From positions 81,771,148 through 81,835,147 of the forward strand of contig OZ035960.1 in assembly GCA_964034945.1 (NCBI GenBank): a DNA stretch of 64,000 bases, read 5' to 3'. Made by a program: the position numbers and the translations under genes. The notes beneath the pieces were generated by a model that saw nothing but the letters and a program-made list of their open reading frames with translations, made no database searches and was not told the origin of the DNA. Shown piece after piece: positions 11,534-23,218 of this stretch; positions within the stretch are counted from its first letter, which is position 1, and each line of letters begins with the position of its first letter. The stretch comes from Chrysopilus asiliformis (lineage: Eukaryota; Arthropoda; Insecta; Diptera; Rhagionidae).

Positions 11534-12429
11534 GTAAACTTTTTCGATTAGATACAAAAAAGGGGAAAATTTAGGAAACACTAAAATTTTCTCGTAATTC
11601 CGAGGAAATCAAATTTTTTTAAAAGAATTACGCTATCCGCCACTTCTCCGCGTATCACATAACAATAAACACGCCACAACATCCACGATTTTACACAATA
11701 AATCGGCATAAATTCAAAACGTTTCCGACATTTATCTCGATGTTTTTTTTTGTTCGGTTTGACAAACGTCAAACCTTGGTATTACCTGATTCAAGGGTTC
11801 GTGATTCAAAGATAGCAAAAGGCGCGTAGATTTGAATTTCAATAAATTTCTAAACTTTGAATTTCATCTTTTGGATTTGTAAGGGTTTTAAGTTCGCAAC
11901 GAATTATTTGGCGGATCTAAAAGTTTAGTCTCAGAATAGGGTATTGGAGTAATGTCGATTACATTAACTTTTTAATAAAAAAAAAATTTACTAGAATCTG
12001 AGCGATGAGCATTAACGCTTCTTTCAAAAAATCAACGTAATTAATTCATACATACTAATTGTTATTAGGGATATGAATTAAATTAAATTTCCGCGAATTT
12101 CCATTTAGTGATTTTAGCGGAATAAAATTATGTGCATCAACACATCCAATAGTTTAATTCTGGCAACCCCCTGGAATTTCATCCGCCATTTCTGGGCACA
12201 CATATAAAGCAATTAGTGTGCTTACAAGGGAAATGAGATAGCCACATAAGGCCCGGAAAGTTCTTCGCACATCAAAAATTTTTGTTCCTCGATTCCCTTC
12301 TGGTATTCTGTGGTTTTACTGTATCAATGGATAATTCATGGCTTTAAATCACATCCTTTTATCTTACCGTTCTTCTTCCGCCACAATGTCCATAATTGGA
12401 ATTATAAAATCAATTTTTTTGATTGAAAA
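11534..12429. other. Non-coding stretch, partly element-derived
   Basis: Up to about 11880 this aligns with 57287-57560 (shared TTTGAATTTCAATAAAT and CACTTCTCCGC / CCGCTTTTCCGC words), so it belongs to the THAP-containing repeat. From 11880 to 12429 I see nothing identifiable. Confidence 0.45.
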
Positions 12430-12967
12430 AACATAACAAAAGCTATAATTGCCAATCTGGCAATTATTGAAAACCCGTATGGTTATATTCGTATCAAAAT
12501 TCTAACAGTTGTACCAAAACTCCACTTTGAAGTCAAACTTTCCAATAAGATTTTTTAAAATTTATTCCAATCGGATTTTGATGTATGGGAGTTTTATGTA
12601 GAATCATATCCTAAATAACTTTTGTTCTTGCACTTTTTTGATAAGATGCACCGTTTTCGACATATTCACAAAAAACCATTTCGTTCGTATGGGAGGTACC
12701 CCTCCCTAATGGTCCATTTTTGCCCATTAACGAACTTAGCCTCGGATTTTACGAAAAACAGATCTGTGCAAACTTTCAAGTCTCTAGCTCAATCCGTGCG
12801 CCCGCAATCCGCGCCACAGACAGACGGACGGACATGCTAAATTCAACTTTTTTTATCATTCTAAACACACTGGTGTAATTCATTTTTTTGTGCGATGACG
12901 GGATCTTGGCGTTATAAACGGTAAGGCAAAGTTAATATACCCTTTGGTTTCACCATACGGGTATAAA
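12430..12967 (-). mobile_element. DINE-1/Helentron-like non-autonomous element, copy 1
   Basis: Read on the minus strand it begins TATACCCGTATGGTGAAACC and ends with the inverted copy ATCACCATACGGGT-type subterminal repeat, then a stem-loop AATTGCCAGATTGGCAATT and a tail AGCTTTTGTTATG. The core has GCATGTCCGTCCGTC-type repeats and GAGCTAGAGACTTGAAA. A subterminal inverted repeat, a 3' hairpin and a GTCCGTCTG core are the layout of Drosophila DINE-1 and other Helentron-associated elements. About 540 bp, no coding capacity. Further copies are at 14565, 50251 and 51644. Confidence 0.72.
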
Positions 12968-14564
12968 AAAAAATATTTCTTCCCAAACGTAACAACAGTT
13001 TTAACCATTTCTAACAAGCAATAGTGCACTCTGAATACGGTTTTATTTGACAATTTTTAGCTTAACAATATTATCGAAAGTTCATAGCAAGCAAAGTGAA
13101 ATGTGAATACCGATTTCTATTTAAACAATTGTTATGGGTATTAACAAGCAATAATAGCTTTTGTGAATAAGCATGACTGTATAACATGCTAGGCAAACAT
13201 TTAGTTTCGCCCCCAAAAAGTCAAAACATTTTGATTGAATGCCTACTGTAGTACCAACATGAAAATCGGTTGTACAACTTATACAACTCAACTAAGTTTC
13301 ACAACAAGTCGGAGAGTTTGTGCCCTATAAAACTACTGACTCAGGAGTGTTCGAGTAACGTTTTATAGGCAAAATCAAGAGCTCGAAATTTTTCATGAAT
13401 ACAATACTTTATTATACTTCGTATAACAAAGTAAACATCGAGTATCTTCCTCAGTTTTCAGCTCAATAAACAATAACACCTAAGAAGCCCCACATTATCG
13501 TAACATCGCACTGCAATATTTTATTAATTAGTTGCTTACCTGCACTCTCTCCATCAAAAATGAAAATCGGCAAAAAAAAAGGCAGCGTGTCGATTTTTCA
13601 ATGCTTCTAACAGTGCAGGATTGTCGTGTAATCTCAAGCCATGTCGGAACCATAAAACGCTATGTTCAATCATTATTATTACACAAAACCCCACGTTACT
13701 TATATCGAAAATTCAATTAAAGAAACGAACTGTACTGCTCAAAGTCCAATAAACGAATGATTTGTTTATTATGAATCGTGATATTAAAAAGGGTTGAAAT
13801 CGAATTTAAAATGTTTCTCTTACATTTTAAATGCGAATGTATTTGATTTACAAATACACTCAGTAATCACAATCCCATATATACTTACTGTATTGGCAAA
13901 CGCGTCTATATAAGAAAAATTATAAACAATGCTAAGAAATTATTGTGTACAAAACAAAATTATTTGCAAAAAAGGGACACTTTTTAAGGGCCATACCTAT
14001 ACAGTTCTTTTTTCAAAACTGTGGTGTAACCATATTTTTTTGAGGAAGTACGGAACAATTTAAGATTTTTTTATCCAATATAAGCGCGATATTTTTTATT
14101 GTTTTGAGGAAGCAACACGTATGAAAAGAGTCCCTTTATAATTGCAATTCAAAACCGTTTTCCAAGTTCAATCAATCTTCCTCTATTAACTTTATATATT
14201 TAGTCTACGATAAAACATTCAAGTTTTAAATTAAGACCGACAAGTCCAAAATGGTCAGCTTTAAAAAAAGTCCCTTTATAGTTTTAATCCTAGACGAAAA
14301 AGTTTCAAATTTGTCTTAAATGGTTTGATTTTTAGACTTTTTGGGATAATTCTAAAACTTTTTAGTTTACGATCAAGACTTTAAAGTTTTGAATTTAAAC
14401 CAAACAGTTTTATTTTGTGCTTGTTTTTGGAGAATCTAAAGTTTTAATTTAAAACTCAAATAATCTTGGGCCTAAATGAGGCGTTGAGAGCAAAAGTGGT
14501 CCAAGCCACATAATACATTTTTGGAGCTTTTCCATTTTTAGACTGTTATTGATTGTAAATTTCA
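12968..14564. other. Intergenic stretch without a recognisable gene
   Basis: About 13290-13430 is a short family X end: it finishes CATGAATACAATACTTTATT followed by a TTATAC-TTC-GTATAA hairpin. It supplies the uninterrupted version of the site that a LINE fragment splits at 51179. The rest (13431-14564) is AT-rich with no supported feature. Confidence 0.45.
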
Positions 14565-15110
14565 AACATAACAAAAGCTATAATTGCCAATCTGGCAATT
14601 ATTGAAAACCCGTATGGTGATCTGGCATTGTTCGAAGTTTAAGTAAACGGCGAACAGTTGTATCAAAATTTCACTTTGAAGTCAAATTGAAGTTTTTTAA
14701 AATTTATTCCAATCGGATTTTGATGTATGGGAATTTTATGTAGAATCATATCCTAAATAACTTTTGTTCTTGAACTTTTTTGTTAACATGCAACGTTTTT
14801 AAGATATTCGCAAAAAACGTTTTCGTTCGTATGGGGGCTACCCCCCTAATGGTCCATTTTTGCCCATTAACGAATTTAGCCTTGCATTTACGAAAAACGA
14901 ATCTGCGGAAAATTTCAAGTCTCTAGCTCAATCCGTGCGCCCGCAATCCGCGTCACAGACAGACAGACGGACATGCAAAATTCAATTTTTTTTATCATTC
15001 TGAACACACTGGCGTAATTCATTTTTGTGTGTGATGACGGGATCTTGGCGTTACAAACGGTAAGGAAAATTTAATATACCCTTTGGTTTCACCATACGGG
15101 TATAAAAAAA
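14565..15110 (-). mobile_element. DINE-1/Helentron-like element, copy 2
   Basis: Same ends and core as the copy at 12430: the AATTGCCAATCTGGCAATT hairpin near the left edge, the ACCCGTATGGTGA inverted repeat pair, and GACAGACAGACGGACATG in the middle. Full length, diverged by scattered substitutions and one internal indel. Confidence 0.72.
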
Positions 15111-15246
15111 ATTGGGTGGACTTTATTACTCGATGTTACAATGTTCTATTGTGCATCCAAACATTTTTATTTAAAAACTCACTCGCAATAGTGGTTCAAA
15201 CACAAAAAATTTCAAGATTTCGACATGTGGGTTGGACCATATAGAC

Positions 15247-16010
15247 CAGGCCTGGGCACCATGTATGTAGTGATTTACTATTACTCAAAGAAATTTTATG
15301 TTTCTTCATATACTATAACACGAAATGAGAAAACGCATCTTTTTCATTTTTTACGCTCTTTCGCTTTTGATGGAGATGTTTAGGAACAGTGGACTACACA
15401 ATTCATCATGATGCGATTACAAAAAAATAATACCTTCCGTTGTGCAAAAAAATTTGTGGGGACGTATTTCCGGTTCTGTGCTTCGAAAAAACATGCGCTA
15501 AATTGCATTATGTTACCTGATAGGACAGCTGTTGTAATGGCGTTCTAGATTGAATTTTTTATTCGACATGTAATTGCAAACTAGACATTGACGGTTATCA
15601 TTATTTGTGGTTATTAAATATTTGTTTTCCCAATCACACGACATAGTATTTGAATTTGAATATGAGCGTTTCATAATGGAAAATTAAAATTAAAAAAATC
15701 GAATTTCTGAAAAAATTTCGTACGTCAGTGTACTTCGGGAAGCAATTAGGGTTTTGGGGAGCAAATGTATACATCCGCACGCATTAACAACAGAAATTAT
15801 ACTGAATGACTGTCGTAGGCTCGCTCCATCGATTGTTAGTCAATCGTTTGATTTTGCCTGCCGAAGTGGCCGTCGTCTACCAAACCAACACGTCTCATTG
15901 CGTTGGGGAGTGGAGTAAAAATGTTCATACATTGATTGTATTCTCGTAAAATTTGAATAAAAATGTTATCGTTGTGAGGAGCCAGACGAGCCAAGGAGTG
16001 CCCAGGCTTG
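15247..16010. mobile_element. hAT-type non-autonomous element with 8-bp TSD
   Basis: Begins CAGGCCTGGGCACC and ends GGAGTGCCCAGGCTTG. It is flanked by ATATAGAC at 15239-15246 and 16011-16018, a perfect 8-bp target duplication as hAT elements make. The 764-bp body contains, on the minus strand, a decayed version of the zinc-finger frame that is intact in its sister copy at 36066-36828. Inserted downstream of the Cab45-type gene. Confidence 0.92.
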
Positions 16011-16261
16011 ATATAGACCGTAAAAGTTTTTATATTAGACTATATTTTTTTACCATTGCGGACTTCAGTATTATTCTTTATTGTTTAAAAAGAAAACATG
16101 ATCATCGTAATCATAGCTCGAGTCTTTCCGCCCTTAGCACAGATGCCTACCTTTCCTACCCCGCTTTTTAGTACACTGTGTGAAGGGAATTATGAAAACA
16201 AAGTTAAAGAACTCATTAAATATTAAAAAATCAGTGAACATTAAGAACTCATTAAACATTA

Positions 16262-16267
16262 TTTATT
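16262..16267 (-). promoter_or_regulatory. Candidate polyadenylation signal of the Cab45-type gene
   Basis: AATAAA on the minus strand, about 125 bases beyond the stop codon at 16390. It is the first canonical hexamer I see downstream. Confidence 0.45.
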
Positions 16268-16389
16268 TCCTGGTAATTTTTACAAAAAAAAAAATAAAAA
16301 ATACACAAATTTTTTGTACAAAATATAAAATTGTGCTAAATAAATAAACATAAAAATAAATGCGATTTTGTTAAAAAATTGTGGTGGAA

Positions 16390-19300
16390 TTAAAATTCAT
16401 CGTGAAAGCTATTTGAAGTGTCTATCATTTTTGACGACATGAATATTTTAGAATTTGCTAAAATCTCCTCTAAAGAAAGCATTCCGTCCTTATTCGCGTC
16501 AGCAAGATTTATTAGCGTTATAGCTTCTTGTAACGCATATTTTGGATGTCTTGGATCGACATATGATAAAAGTTCACCACGGTCAGCTTTTCCATCTTTA
16601 TTTTTATCAATTAAACGTTTAAACTCTTCGCGTCTCTCCAGTACAGTTTTGGACACAATGGCTTTTTGATATTTTTCATCACCTTCATCGACATTTAAGT
16701 CTGAAAACTCGTCGATAGTTAAATGATCATCCCCATCAATGTCGAATTGCCGTAGTAGATCATCAACCAAACTTAACAAATTGACAGCACTTGACTCAGG
16801 ATGTCGAAACGCTAAAAACTCGTCAATTGTTAAGCTAAAAGGATCAGTTCGAGCTGCCTCTGCCCAGAGTGCCTTATCTCGCATTATCTCTTCTTTTCCC
16901 TTACGGTCCAAATTCAAGTGCTTATTTTCGCTATGCTCCGATATGTATTTATCATCCATTCCTCTTTCTCGTAAAAAGTATGAATGATATTCCTCCCAGC
17001 TAATAAGTCCATCACGAGGAGACAAATCAATTTGCGAAAAATTTATGGGATTTGTCTTTATAGCATTGTCGATATGTTCTCTGATTTTCTTATTAATGTA
17101 ACGAGCCAACTCTTGCACTGATAAATTCGCATCTCTGTTAGCGTTTGCGCTGTAATTAAAAGTAAATAGTGAATTAAAAATTTACTTTTCATAAACGTCA
17201 AATACTCTATATGAGGCCAGACAAAAATTTTATGAAAAAAAGTCATTTGTATGGGGGATGAGATAAGGAATGGTCCGGTTTTGCTCGTTCAAGAACTTAG
17301 CCTTGCTATTTACGAGAAATGCAACTATACATAATTTCAAGTCTCTAGCTCAATCCTTTCGACAGTTATGGTGTTGACGGACAGACAGACGAAGGGACAT
17401 ACGGAAATCAAAATCTTTTGTCATCCCTAACGGCCTGGTGTAGTTCATTTTTGTGTCCGACGATTAGGTCGATGCGTTACAAACGACACAATCAATCTAA
17501 TATACTCCTATATGATATACTAGCAGACCCTACGTTGCCAGCTTAAATGTTTTTGTATAAATTTTAGAATGCCAAAAAACCATAAATAACTTAAAAACTT
17601 TTGGGAAAAACGTTATCCTTACAGAACCTTCCGTTTCGAATTTCGAAATTCCAACACCAGATTCGTGATCAGCGACCCCGGAAACCCCCTAATGTCGATT
17701 TTTCCTCGGGAAAAAGGATATTTGCGTTATCCTTAGAGGGCCTTCCGTTTCGAATTTTGAAAATATAATACCGGATTCGTGATCAACGACCCCAAAAACT
17801 CCCTTATGCCGATTTTTCCGGGGTAAAACGGAGATTTGCATTATCCTTATAGGACCTTCCGTTTCGAATTGTGAAAATCTAACATCTGCTCCTAGCAACG
17901 CAGATCATTTTGGAAAAAACCGCGTAAAAATCGGTCCAGTAGTTCTTGAGTTTTGTAATCTCAAACAGACAGACAAACAGGCAGGCAAACAAACATCCAT
18001 TTTTATATTGATTCTGTCTAGTGAATCCCATACAAACAACAACAAAAATCTGAACTCGATTTGTTTGCCACAATGCTCAGTTAGTTCTCAAATAAAAATG
18101 TAAAAACTCATTTGATTGTTTTGAAGAGAAAATCGTAATTTGTGCCTCTCTTAACACATTTTGTGCAACGTCATACCTATGTGTATGAAGGCTACAGATG
18201 AATAAAAACTAAAAAAATAAAATAATTCACTTCTGGATAATGTTGCATGGAAATGTAGTGGCATATTATTAACCAGTAGCCTCTGGCAAATGCATGTGTA
18301 TAGTTGGTTTTCGGAAATAGCTGTGAAAGTACTGAAGGGAATAAAAATAAAGTTTTGAAGATTCACTTTGATAAAAATCAGCTTGGCACGCAATGTGTTA
18401 AGGAGTTAAACGCCTGAGCAGTGGCGGCTCGTGTATATTTGAAATGAGGAGGCAAAGTTTTTTTTAGTTCTATAAATTTTTTTATTATGTAGGAAGACCT
18501 ATTCTTCTGGAGGGGAAAAGTGAAACAGATTGGTGTTCATATTCTATATATGCTTGTTCTTAGCAAAAGCTGTATGAAAGTATTTGTACGAATCGGACAG
18601 CGTTGCCAGATCGGGGGTTTTAGCCCCCGTTTTGGGGGTTTTTTTAGCTCACGGGGGGTGTTTTGGGGGTGCTTTTTATTTTTTGAAATTCAGGGGTTTT
18701 TTCAGGGGGAAATCGTGATAGTTGAAATAAATTTTTTTCTGAGTTATAATATAACATTTTTTTTGAATTCTTGTTTGAGGTTTCACTGTGTAAAGAATTT
18801 GCTTCACATGTTATAATTTAGCGTCATGATGTGATCCTGCATTTTAAAAGATATCAGCTGTGGGAGGACTTAATGTACGGCGCTTTTAAAAAACGTCATA
18901 GCACCATGCCTTTTAGAAGAATTAGTGACTGACGTTCAAAATTGAAATACATTTTTGTTTTGTTTAACCCGTTCGGTACATGTTTTTTTCTATGGGGGTT
19001 AAAAATTCTCTCTATACAAATTAATGATGTTTAAGCTATTAGTATTCATTTAAAAAAATTAAAAATTTTTATTTTTTACAAATATGTACGTCCACTGTAG
19101 TCGAGCTTTTTACTCAAAAAATCAAAATTGGGTCACAAATGCACTTAAAGGTGTACTGAATGAGAAGAGAGTGTTTGAAAATAAATAAATAATAAGTCAA
19201 TTCAAATTTTTAACTGCGTTGCCATATGGCATCAAAATACCGAATGGGTTAATATTGTTTTTTAATACTGAAAATATTTTCTTTCTTCCACCAGATTGAC

Positions 19301-20618
19301 GTAGGTTTAGAAAAAATAAAATAATCCAGGAGGTTCTTTATAAGACAAAATTCTCAATGATTAGCAAATTTCACCTTTATCATAGAAACATGACAGAAGC
19401 TATAATTGCCCATTTGTCAATTATTGAAAAGTCAAACTTTTCTGATATGATTTTCAAATTCCTCTTTAAAGTCAAACTTTGTGCTATTTTTTTGAGATTC
19501 TTTGGTTAAAAATGTCCAAATTTATGCCCTAAAACCTAAAAATAAAAAAAAGTTGCTGGTTGACTGTTTTATATACGACAAGCCTAAATTTTGGTTATAA
19601 CTAATTGTTGCAATACGAATAAAAAATTTGGGGGTTTTTATTCCAAAATAGGCCGTTTCAGGGGGTTTTTCAGGCTACGACGGGGGGAAAATTTGCTGGC
19701 TGTCTGGCAACTCTGGAATCGGAGGCTAGCCGCTATGAAGAAAATTTGTAGTTTATGTTTTAGAGAATTCGACATTAGAGAATAGGATTTTCTTTCAAAT
19801 TATTATTTTCTGAATATACAGATTTTTATACAGTCCATTATGGTATAAAAAATTAAAGGCATACGTTAGAAAAATATTTTTATAAAATGTTATGAGGAGG
19901 CAATGCCTCCCCTATAAAGCCGCCACTGCGCCTGAGGATATGCAACCAATTTCATTGTATAAATTTCATATTACTTTCCTATAATAATTTTTAAGTGCAA
20001 ACATTTTTTTAAGGTATCTTAATGGGTGTAAAATTGACTAGACGCTGTCTAGGCTGTTTATAAGGTGGAATATCTAACCGAATTTTACCATATATTGATT
20101 GAATTTCCATAACAGAACTACTATGGATGGTTTATAAAACAAATACGGTAGAATACGCTTACATTCACAACAATTTTTGTCGTAATTTACTTGCATTTAA
20201 ACTTGTAAAATTTACTGCGATTTTGGCATTTGTGAACTTGAAAATAGATACATTTAATGCAATTATCCGTGTTGCATTTAAGCGTGCTCTGCTGTAGTTA
20301 TTCAATGTAAAATCATATAGACATAAATTATAGTTACTTTTTAAATGCCGCTTTAAGTATAGATTTTTCATTTATTGAATTTCCCATTATCACAGTATTA
20401 GGTACGCTGGTGTCATCAAAAATACGCGCATTATCCCCTAGTTCAGAACTTCTATAGTTGTCTGGAGATATTTGAATTAAATTCCGTGGTGTGGTACTTC
20501 TTTTGAGTGGAAATGTAGCATTCAAAATTATTGAAATGAAGAAAATGTACGTAATTAGGGGGACAAGAATCGACCATCGCGGAATTTTAACACTTTTTAT
20601 TGCTTTAACTATAAACAT
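16390..20618 (-). CDS. Cab45/SDF4-like EF-hand protein of the secretory pathway
   Basis: Coding exons are 20618-20338 and 17149-16390 (346 aa), joined across AA/GTAACT and ACAG/CG in phase 2. The joined frame reads LKAAFKNANANRDANLS, restoring an EF-hand that neither exon holds alone. Residues about 14-38 form a hydrophobic segment after a basic stretch (signal sequence or signal anchor). Six EF-hand-like loops follow; DIDGDDHLTIDEF, DKNKDGKADRGEL and DANKDGMLSLEEI look calcium-competent, while TDPFSLTIDEF is degenerate. The C-terminus is HDEF, a luminal retention-type tail of the CREC family. AFRHPESS, YVDPRHPKYA and SKMIDTSNSF favour Cab45 over calumenin. Cab45 binds calcium in the Golgi lumen. 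A 4-codon upstream frame (ATG at 20623) overlaps the start and could dampen translation. The 3.2-kb intron is mostly transposons. Confidence 0.9.
17245..17520 (-). repeat. Diverged DINE-1/Helentron-like fragment
   Basis: Contains GAACTTAGCCTTGC, TTTCAAGTCTCTAGCTCAAT, GACGGACAGACAGACG and TGGTGTAGTTCATTTTTGTG in the order seen in the copies at 12430 and 14565. The left hairpin end is missing. Lies in the Cab45 intron. Confidence 0.55.
17520..18010 (+). repeat. Tandem-unit repeat with 114-bp period
   Basis: TTATCCTTA begins at 17613, 17727 and 17841, exactly 114 bases apart. Each is followed by CCTTCCGTTTCGAATT and, in the first two, by GATTCGTGATCA and CGACCCC. The block opens ATACTAGCAGACCC and closes with ACAGACAGACAAACAGGCAGG. 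The same unit appears inverted at about 59740-60000. Intronic, non-coding. Confidence 0.7.
18598..19715. mobile_element. hAT-type element (inner) nested in another hAT
   Basis: Starts CAGCGTTGCCAGATCGG and ends CTGTCTGGCAACTCTG. Flanked by a perfect 8-bp duplication GAATCGGA at 18590-18597 and 19716-19723. Near both ends the plus strand carries runs of five or six G (GGGGGTTTTAGCCCCCG and following; CAGGGGGTTTTTCAGG near 19660). No transposase frame. Includes a piggyBac-like MITE (18964-19252) and a fragment of the DINE-1-like end near 19387-19440. Confidence 0.92.
18964..19252. mobile_element. piggyBac-like MITE flanked by TTAA
   Basis: TTAA + CCCGTTCGGTA on the left and TACCGAATGGG + TTAA on the right. 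A TTAA target and ends starting CCC are the piggyBac pattern. The interior matches 27089-27402 inverted (AGTATTCATTTAAAA, ATGATGTTTAAGCTATTAG, ATTGGGTCACAAATGC). Third layer of the nest inside the Cab45 intron. Confidence 0.85.
20146..20294. mobile_element. Pogo-like MITE, 149-bp short form
   Basis: CGGTAGAATACGCTTACATT on the left; the right end, read on the complement, is CAGCAGAGCACGCTTAAATG. TA on both sides (20144-20145, 20295-20296). Internally deleted relative to 4763-5246. Lies in the intron 44 bases from the Cab45 exon 1 donor. Confidence 0.82.
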
Positions 20619-20699
20619 TTCATTTACTTTACACGAGAATAAAATAAGTTACTTAAATATATTTCAAAATGAAATAAAGTCGTCCTAGTACCATGTCAA

Positions 20700-22327
20700 A
20701 AATTTAATTAAAATGTGCCTAAAGTTCGAGACGTTCCACATTCAACACAAAAGTAGGACAGCACTTCACTAGTTACTTTCTTTTTCATTTAAACGCTAAA
20801 CCAGTTTGCATTAGCAACATTTTTAGCAAATTAATGTTTTCGAGCAAAGGTATTTTTTGCCCACAAGATCAATCGTCAAAATATTTCGATAAAACCAATT
20901 ATCCTTGTAACTTCATTTATTCGATCGTAAACCATATAAAAATTATCCCGTAAAAACCATATATCTTAAAAGCTATGAACTAACTATGATTATATTGGCC
21001 CTGTTCCATTTACGTTGTAGTAAAATTGGCGCGAAACATAACCTGGGAAATATGGTCTCTATGTGTTGACCGATTTCGACAGCATATTTCATTTGAAAAC
21101 TGTTTTTGAAAAGATTAGGTCTCTCAAATATGAAAAATAATGGCCTAAATGAATTGCAAGGTCTTCGAATTTTCCCAAACACAACAGTTTTTCACAAAAT
21201 ACTTTAATATTACACACTTTTCGAACTCTAAACACATAACTATTTCAATAATTCACTTTTAATTAAGCCCATATCAGAATGCAGCAGCGTTTTCGGAGCA
21301 GCGAGCAGCAAAAGTTTCCCATTGGACAAGAGTGAAATTGTGACGTACTAAAAGCAGCGTAAATTCTCACTGCTTTTTTAGCGCTATTTCTATTTTTGCT
21401 GACACTGCTTGAGCAGTAAATTTTGACAGATCATATTTTTCGGGTTGGAATATTGGCAACTCTACCTCAAATGAAAGGTAATAATAGGGTTCCCCCTTTA
21501 ACCTTCGATTTTTACCACATGTAACACACACCCCCCTACCACCCCCCAGAAAAAAGTTTCATACAAAGTTTAGGGACCCCTGGAGTAGGCAAGGGGGGCG
21601 AGCGATGGCTAAAAATACCCATTTTGGATAGGGAATGCTTCTCTCTACCCCTCCCTATACAAGAAAAATTTGTAGTGTCATTGTCGCTAAACTGAACTTT
21701 AACCAAAATTGCTTATAAAACAATAGACATAAAAAATTTCGCAGAAAAGCTCCGAAGTAGCGGTAAAAAACGGCGTTGGATAGATAGTACATGTTTGCGG
21801 CTCTCCAGATAATGTGAAACAACAAAAAAAAAACCAAAACACTTATTCTACACACAAAAAACCTTCGAAAATCGCAACAAAATAAATTGGATTTTTGTTG
21901 ACTCGTCACACTAGAATACTACCTTAAACCATTTTTTTCGTGATTCAGTTGCTAGTCACCGTTTTCGGAAAATGTTCGAAAGCTTTTACTTTCTTTTCAA
22001 TTTTTTAAATATTTTTACTAAAATCTAAGATATTGCTGTTTAGAGCTTTTACACACGTTTTAATGTTCTATTATTTAAAACAAATTTGAAACCAATCTAT
22101 ATCCTAGAAAAAAAGTGTGCATTTTCTTCCAAAATGTAAAATTTCGGAAGAAAAGCAATACCAAACAGCTAGACGAGTTGAAGCTAAAAGGACATAAGGC
22201 ATCATTGAGACATTTCAAGTAGACTGAAAGCCACTAAACACGTTTCAATTTTCCCTTTCAAGTGGAACGAAAACATAACCTAAAAACAGCAGCAAAATTG
22301 CTCCGAACGAACCGGTTTGGCGCTGCA
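20700..22327. other. Upstream region of the Cab45 gene and intergenic DNA
   Basis: Contains the presumed promoter side of the Cab45-type gene (from 20619 rightwards), but I recognise no TATA box or initiator. The remainder has CCCCC-rich stretches near 21520-21600 and no supported gene. A GCAGCGAGCAGC cluster near 21290-21430 is unexplained. Confidence 0.4.
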
Positions 22328-22332
22328 CATAG

Positions 22333-22886
22333 GCCTATGTTACACACGGCAACTTTAACCCTCATACTGTCCTTAAGAAAAATAACGTATGATGTCTTCG
22401 TGGGTCAAGAATGACCCATTATGACCCATTTATGACCCATGAAGACTACAGTGCTCTTCAATGGATTAAAATATGAACAAATAGATTATTGTTTTCGGTA
22501 TTCAAAAGAAATTTGTTCACAGAGCCTACACCATACAAACATTGTTCATGTAGTTGAGAAGATACTTTTAATTAAAATCGAATTTGGGTCAGAAATGACC
22601 CGAGGACAGTATGAGAGTTAAACCGATACACGATACAAAAAGTTGCTCGTTTGTGCTACACGCGGAGACAATTTGCAGGAAACTTCTGTATATTACACAG
22701 TGAGTGTTTCATGTGTGTGAAGTTGTTTGAAGAACGAACCCGTTCTTTGTGATTTTGTGCTTGTGTGCGTATTTTGTCGCCTTGTTTCTACTTTCGGAAC
22801 TGGCGACATTAGCCACCGCTTCCCTCACTTCTCGCGCTTATGCTTAAGAAAAGTCGCCGCTTAAAGTTGCTGTGTGTAACATAGGC
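22333..22886. mobile_element. TIR element with 5-bp duplication
   Basis: Inverted ends GCCTATGTTACACACGGCAA and TTGCTGTGTGTAACATAGGC, flanked by CATAG at 22328-22332 and 22887-22891. No coding capacity. Superfamily not assigned. It contains the TTAA-flanked MITE at 22355-22621 just inside its left end. Confidence 0.75.
22355..22621. mobile_element. piggyBac-like MITE with GGGTCA/TGACCC interior
   Basis: TTAA + CCCTCATACTGTCC on the left and GGACAGTATGAGAG + TTAA on the right. Three TGACCCAT words lie near the left end and GGGTCAGAAATGACCC near the right. Nested in the element at 22333-22886. Confidence 0.85.
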
Positions 22887-23065
22887 CATAGGCGACCAAT
22901 GAATAAATTTTTTTAAGTTTTTCGGGCTCCGTTTTCAGCTTGGCGGCCACTTTTACAAGTCTCATTGTCTAGTCTCTAGATTATAGGCTCTCTAGATTTG
23001 TGGGACTTTAATTTACCAGAAAACTAACCAAATTGGAAACGAATTCAACGAACAATCACTAAAGC

Positions 23066-23216
23066 CCGTAACAGATTGACCGGCAGTAGCAGTAGCAGTG
23101 GCAGCAAAATGTTCTGATTGGCTGAAATCCGACAACATGTCGGATTTCGTCGGATTTCAGCCAATCAGAACATTTTGCTGCCACTGCTACTGCTACTGCC
23201 GGTCAATCTGTTACGG
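23066..23216. repeat. Perfect hairpin: 68-bp arms, 15-nt loop
   Basis: Bases 23066-23133 are the exact reverse complement of 23149-23216. The arms contain GGCAGTAGCAGTAGCAGTGG and ATTGGCTGAAATCCGAC. It is flanked by AAAG on both sides (possibly TAAAG), a possible target duplication. If transcribed, either strand folds into a near-complete double strand. It may be a young foldback MITE or a hairpin-RNA locus. Confidence 0.93.
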
Positions 23217-23218
23217 AC

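Larger units (their letters stand above)
18419..19928. mobile_element. hAT-type element (outer) in the Cab45 intron
   Basis: Left end CAGTGGCGGCTCGTG and right end AAGCCGCCACTG, with a perfect 8-bp duplication CGCCTGAG at 18411-18418 and 19929-19936. Without the inner insertion it is under 400 bp, so it is a non-autonomous derivative. It was present before the hAT at 18598. Confidence 0.92.

Noticed and set aside
17116..17118. Start of the EF-hand protein inside exon 2 (a GTG)
   Set aside because: There is a good acceptor at 17150-17151, and joining to exon 1 restores an EF-hand in frame; GTG starts are not expected in a nuclear gene.
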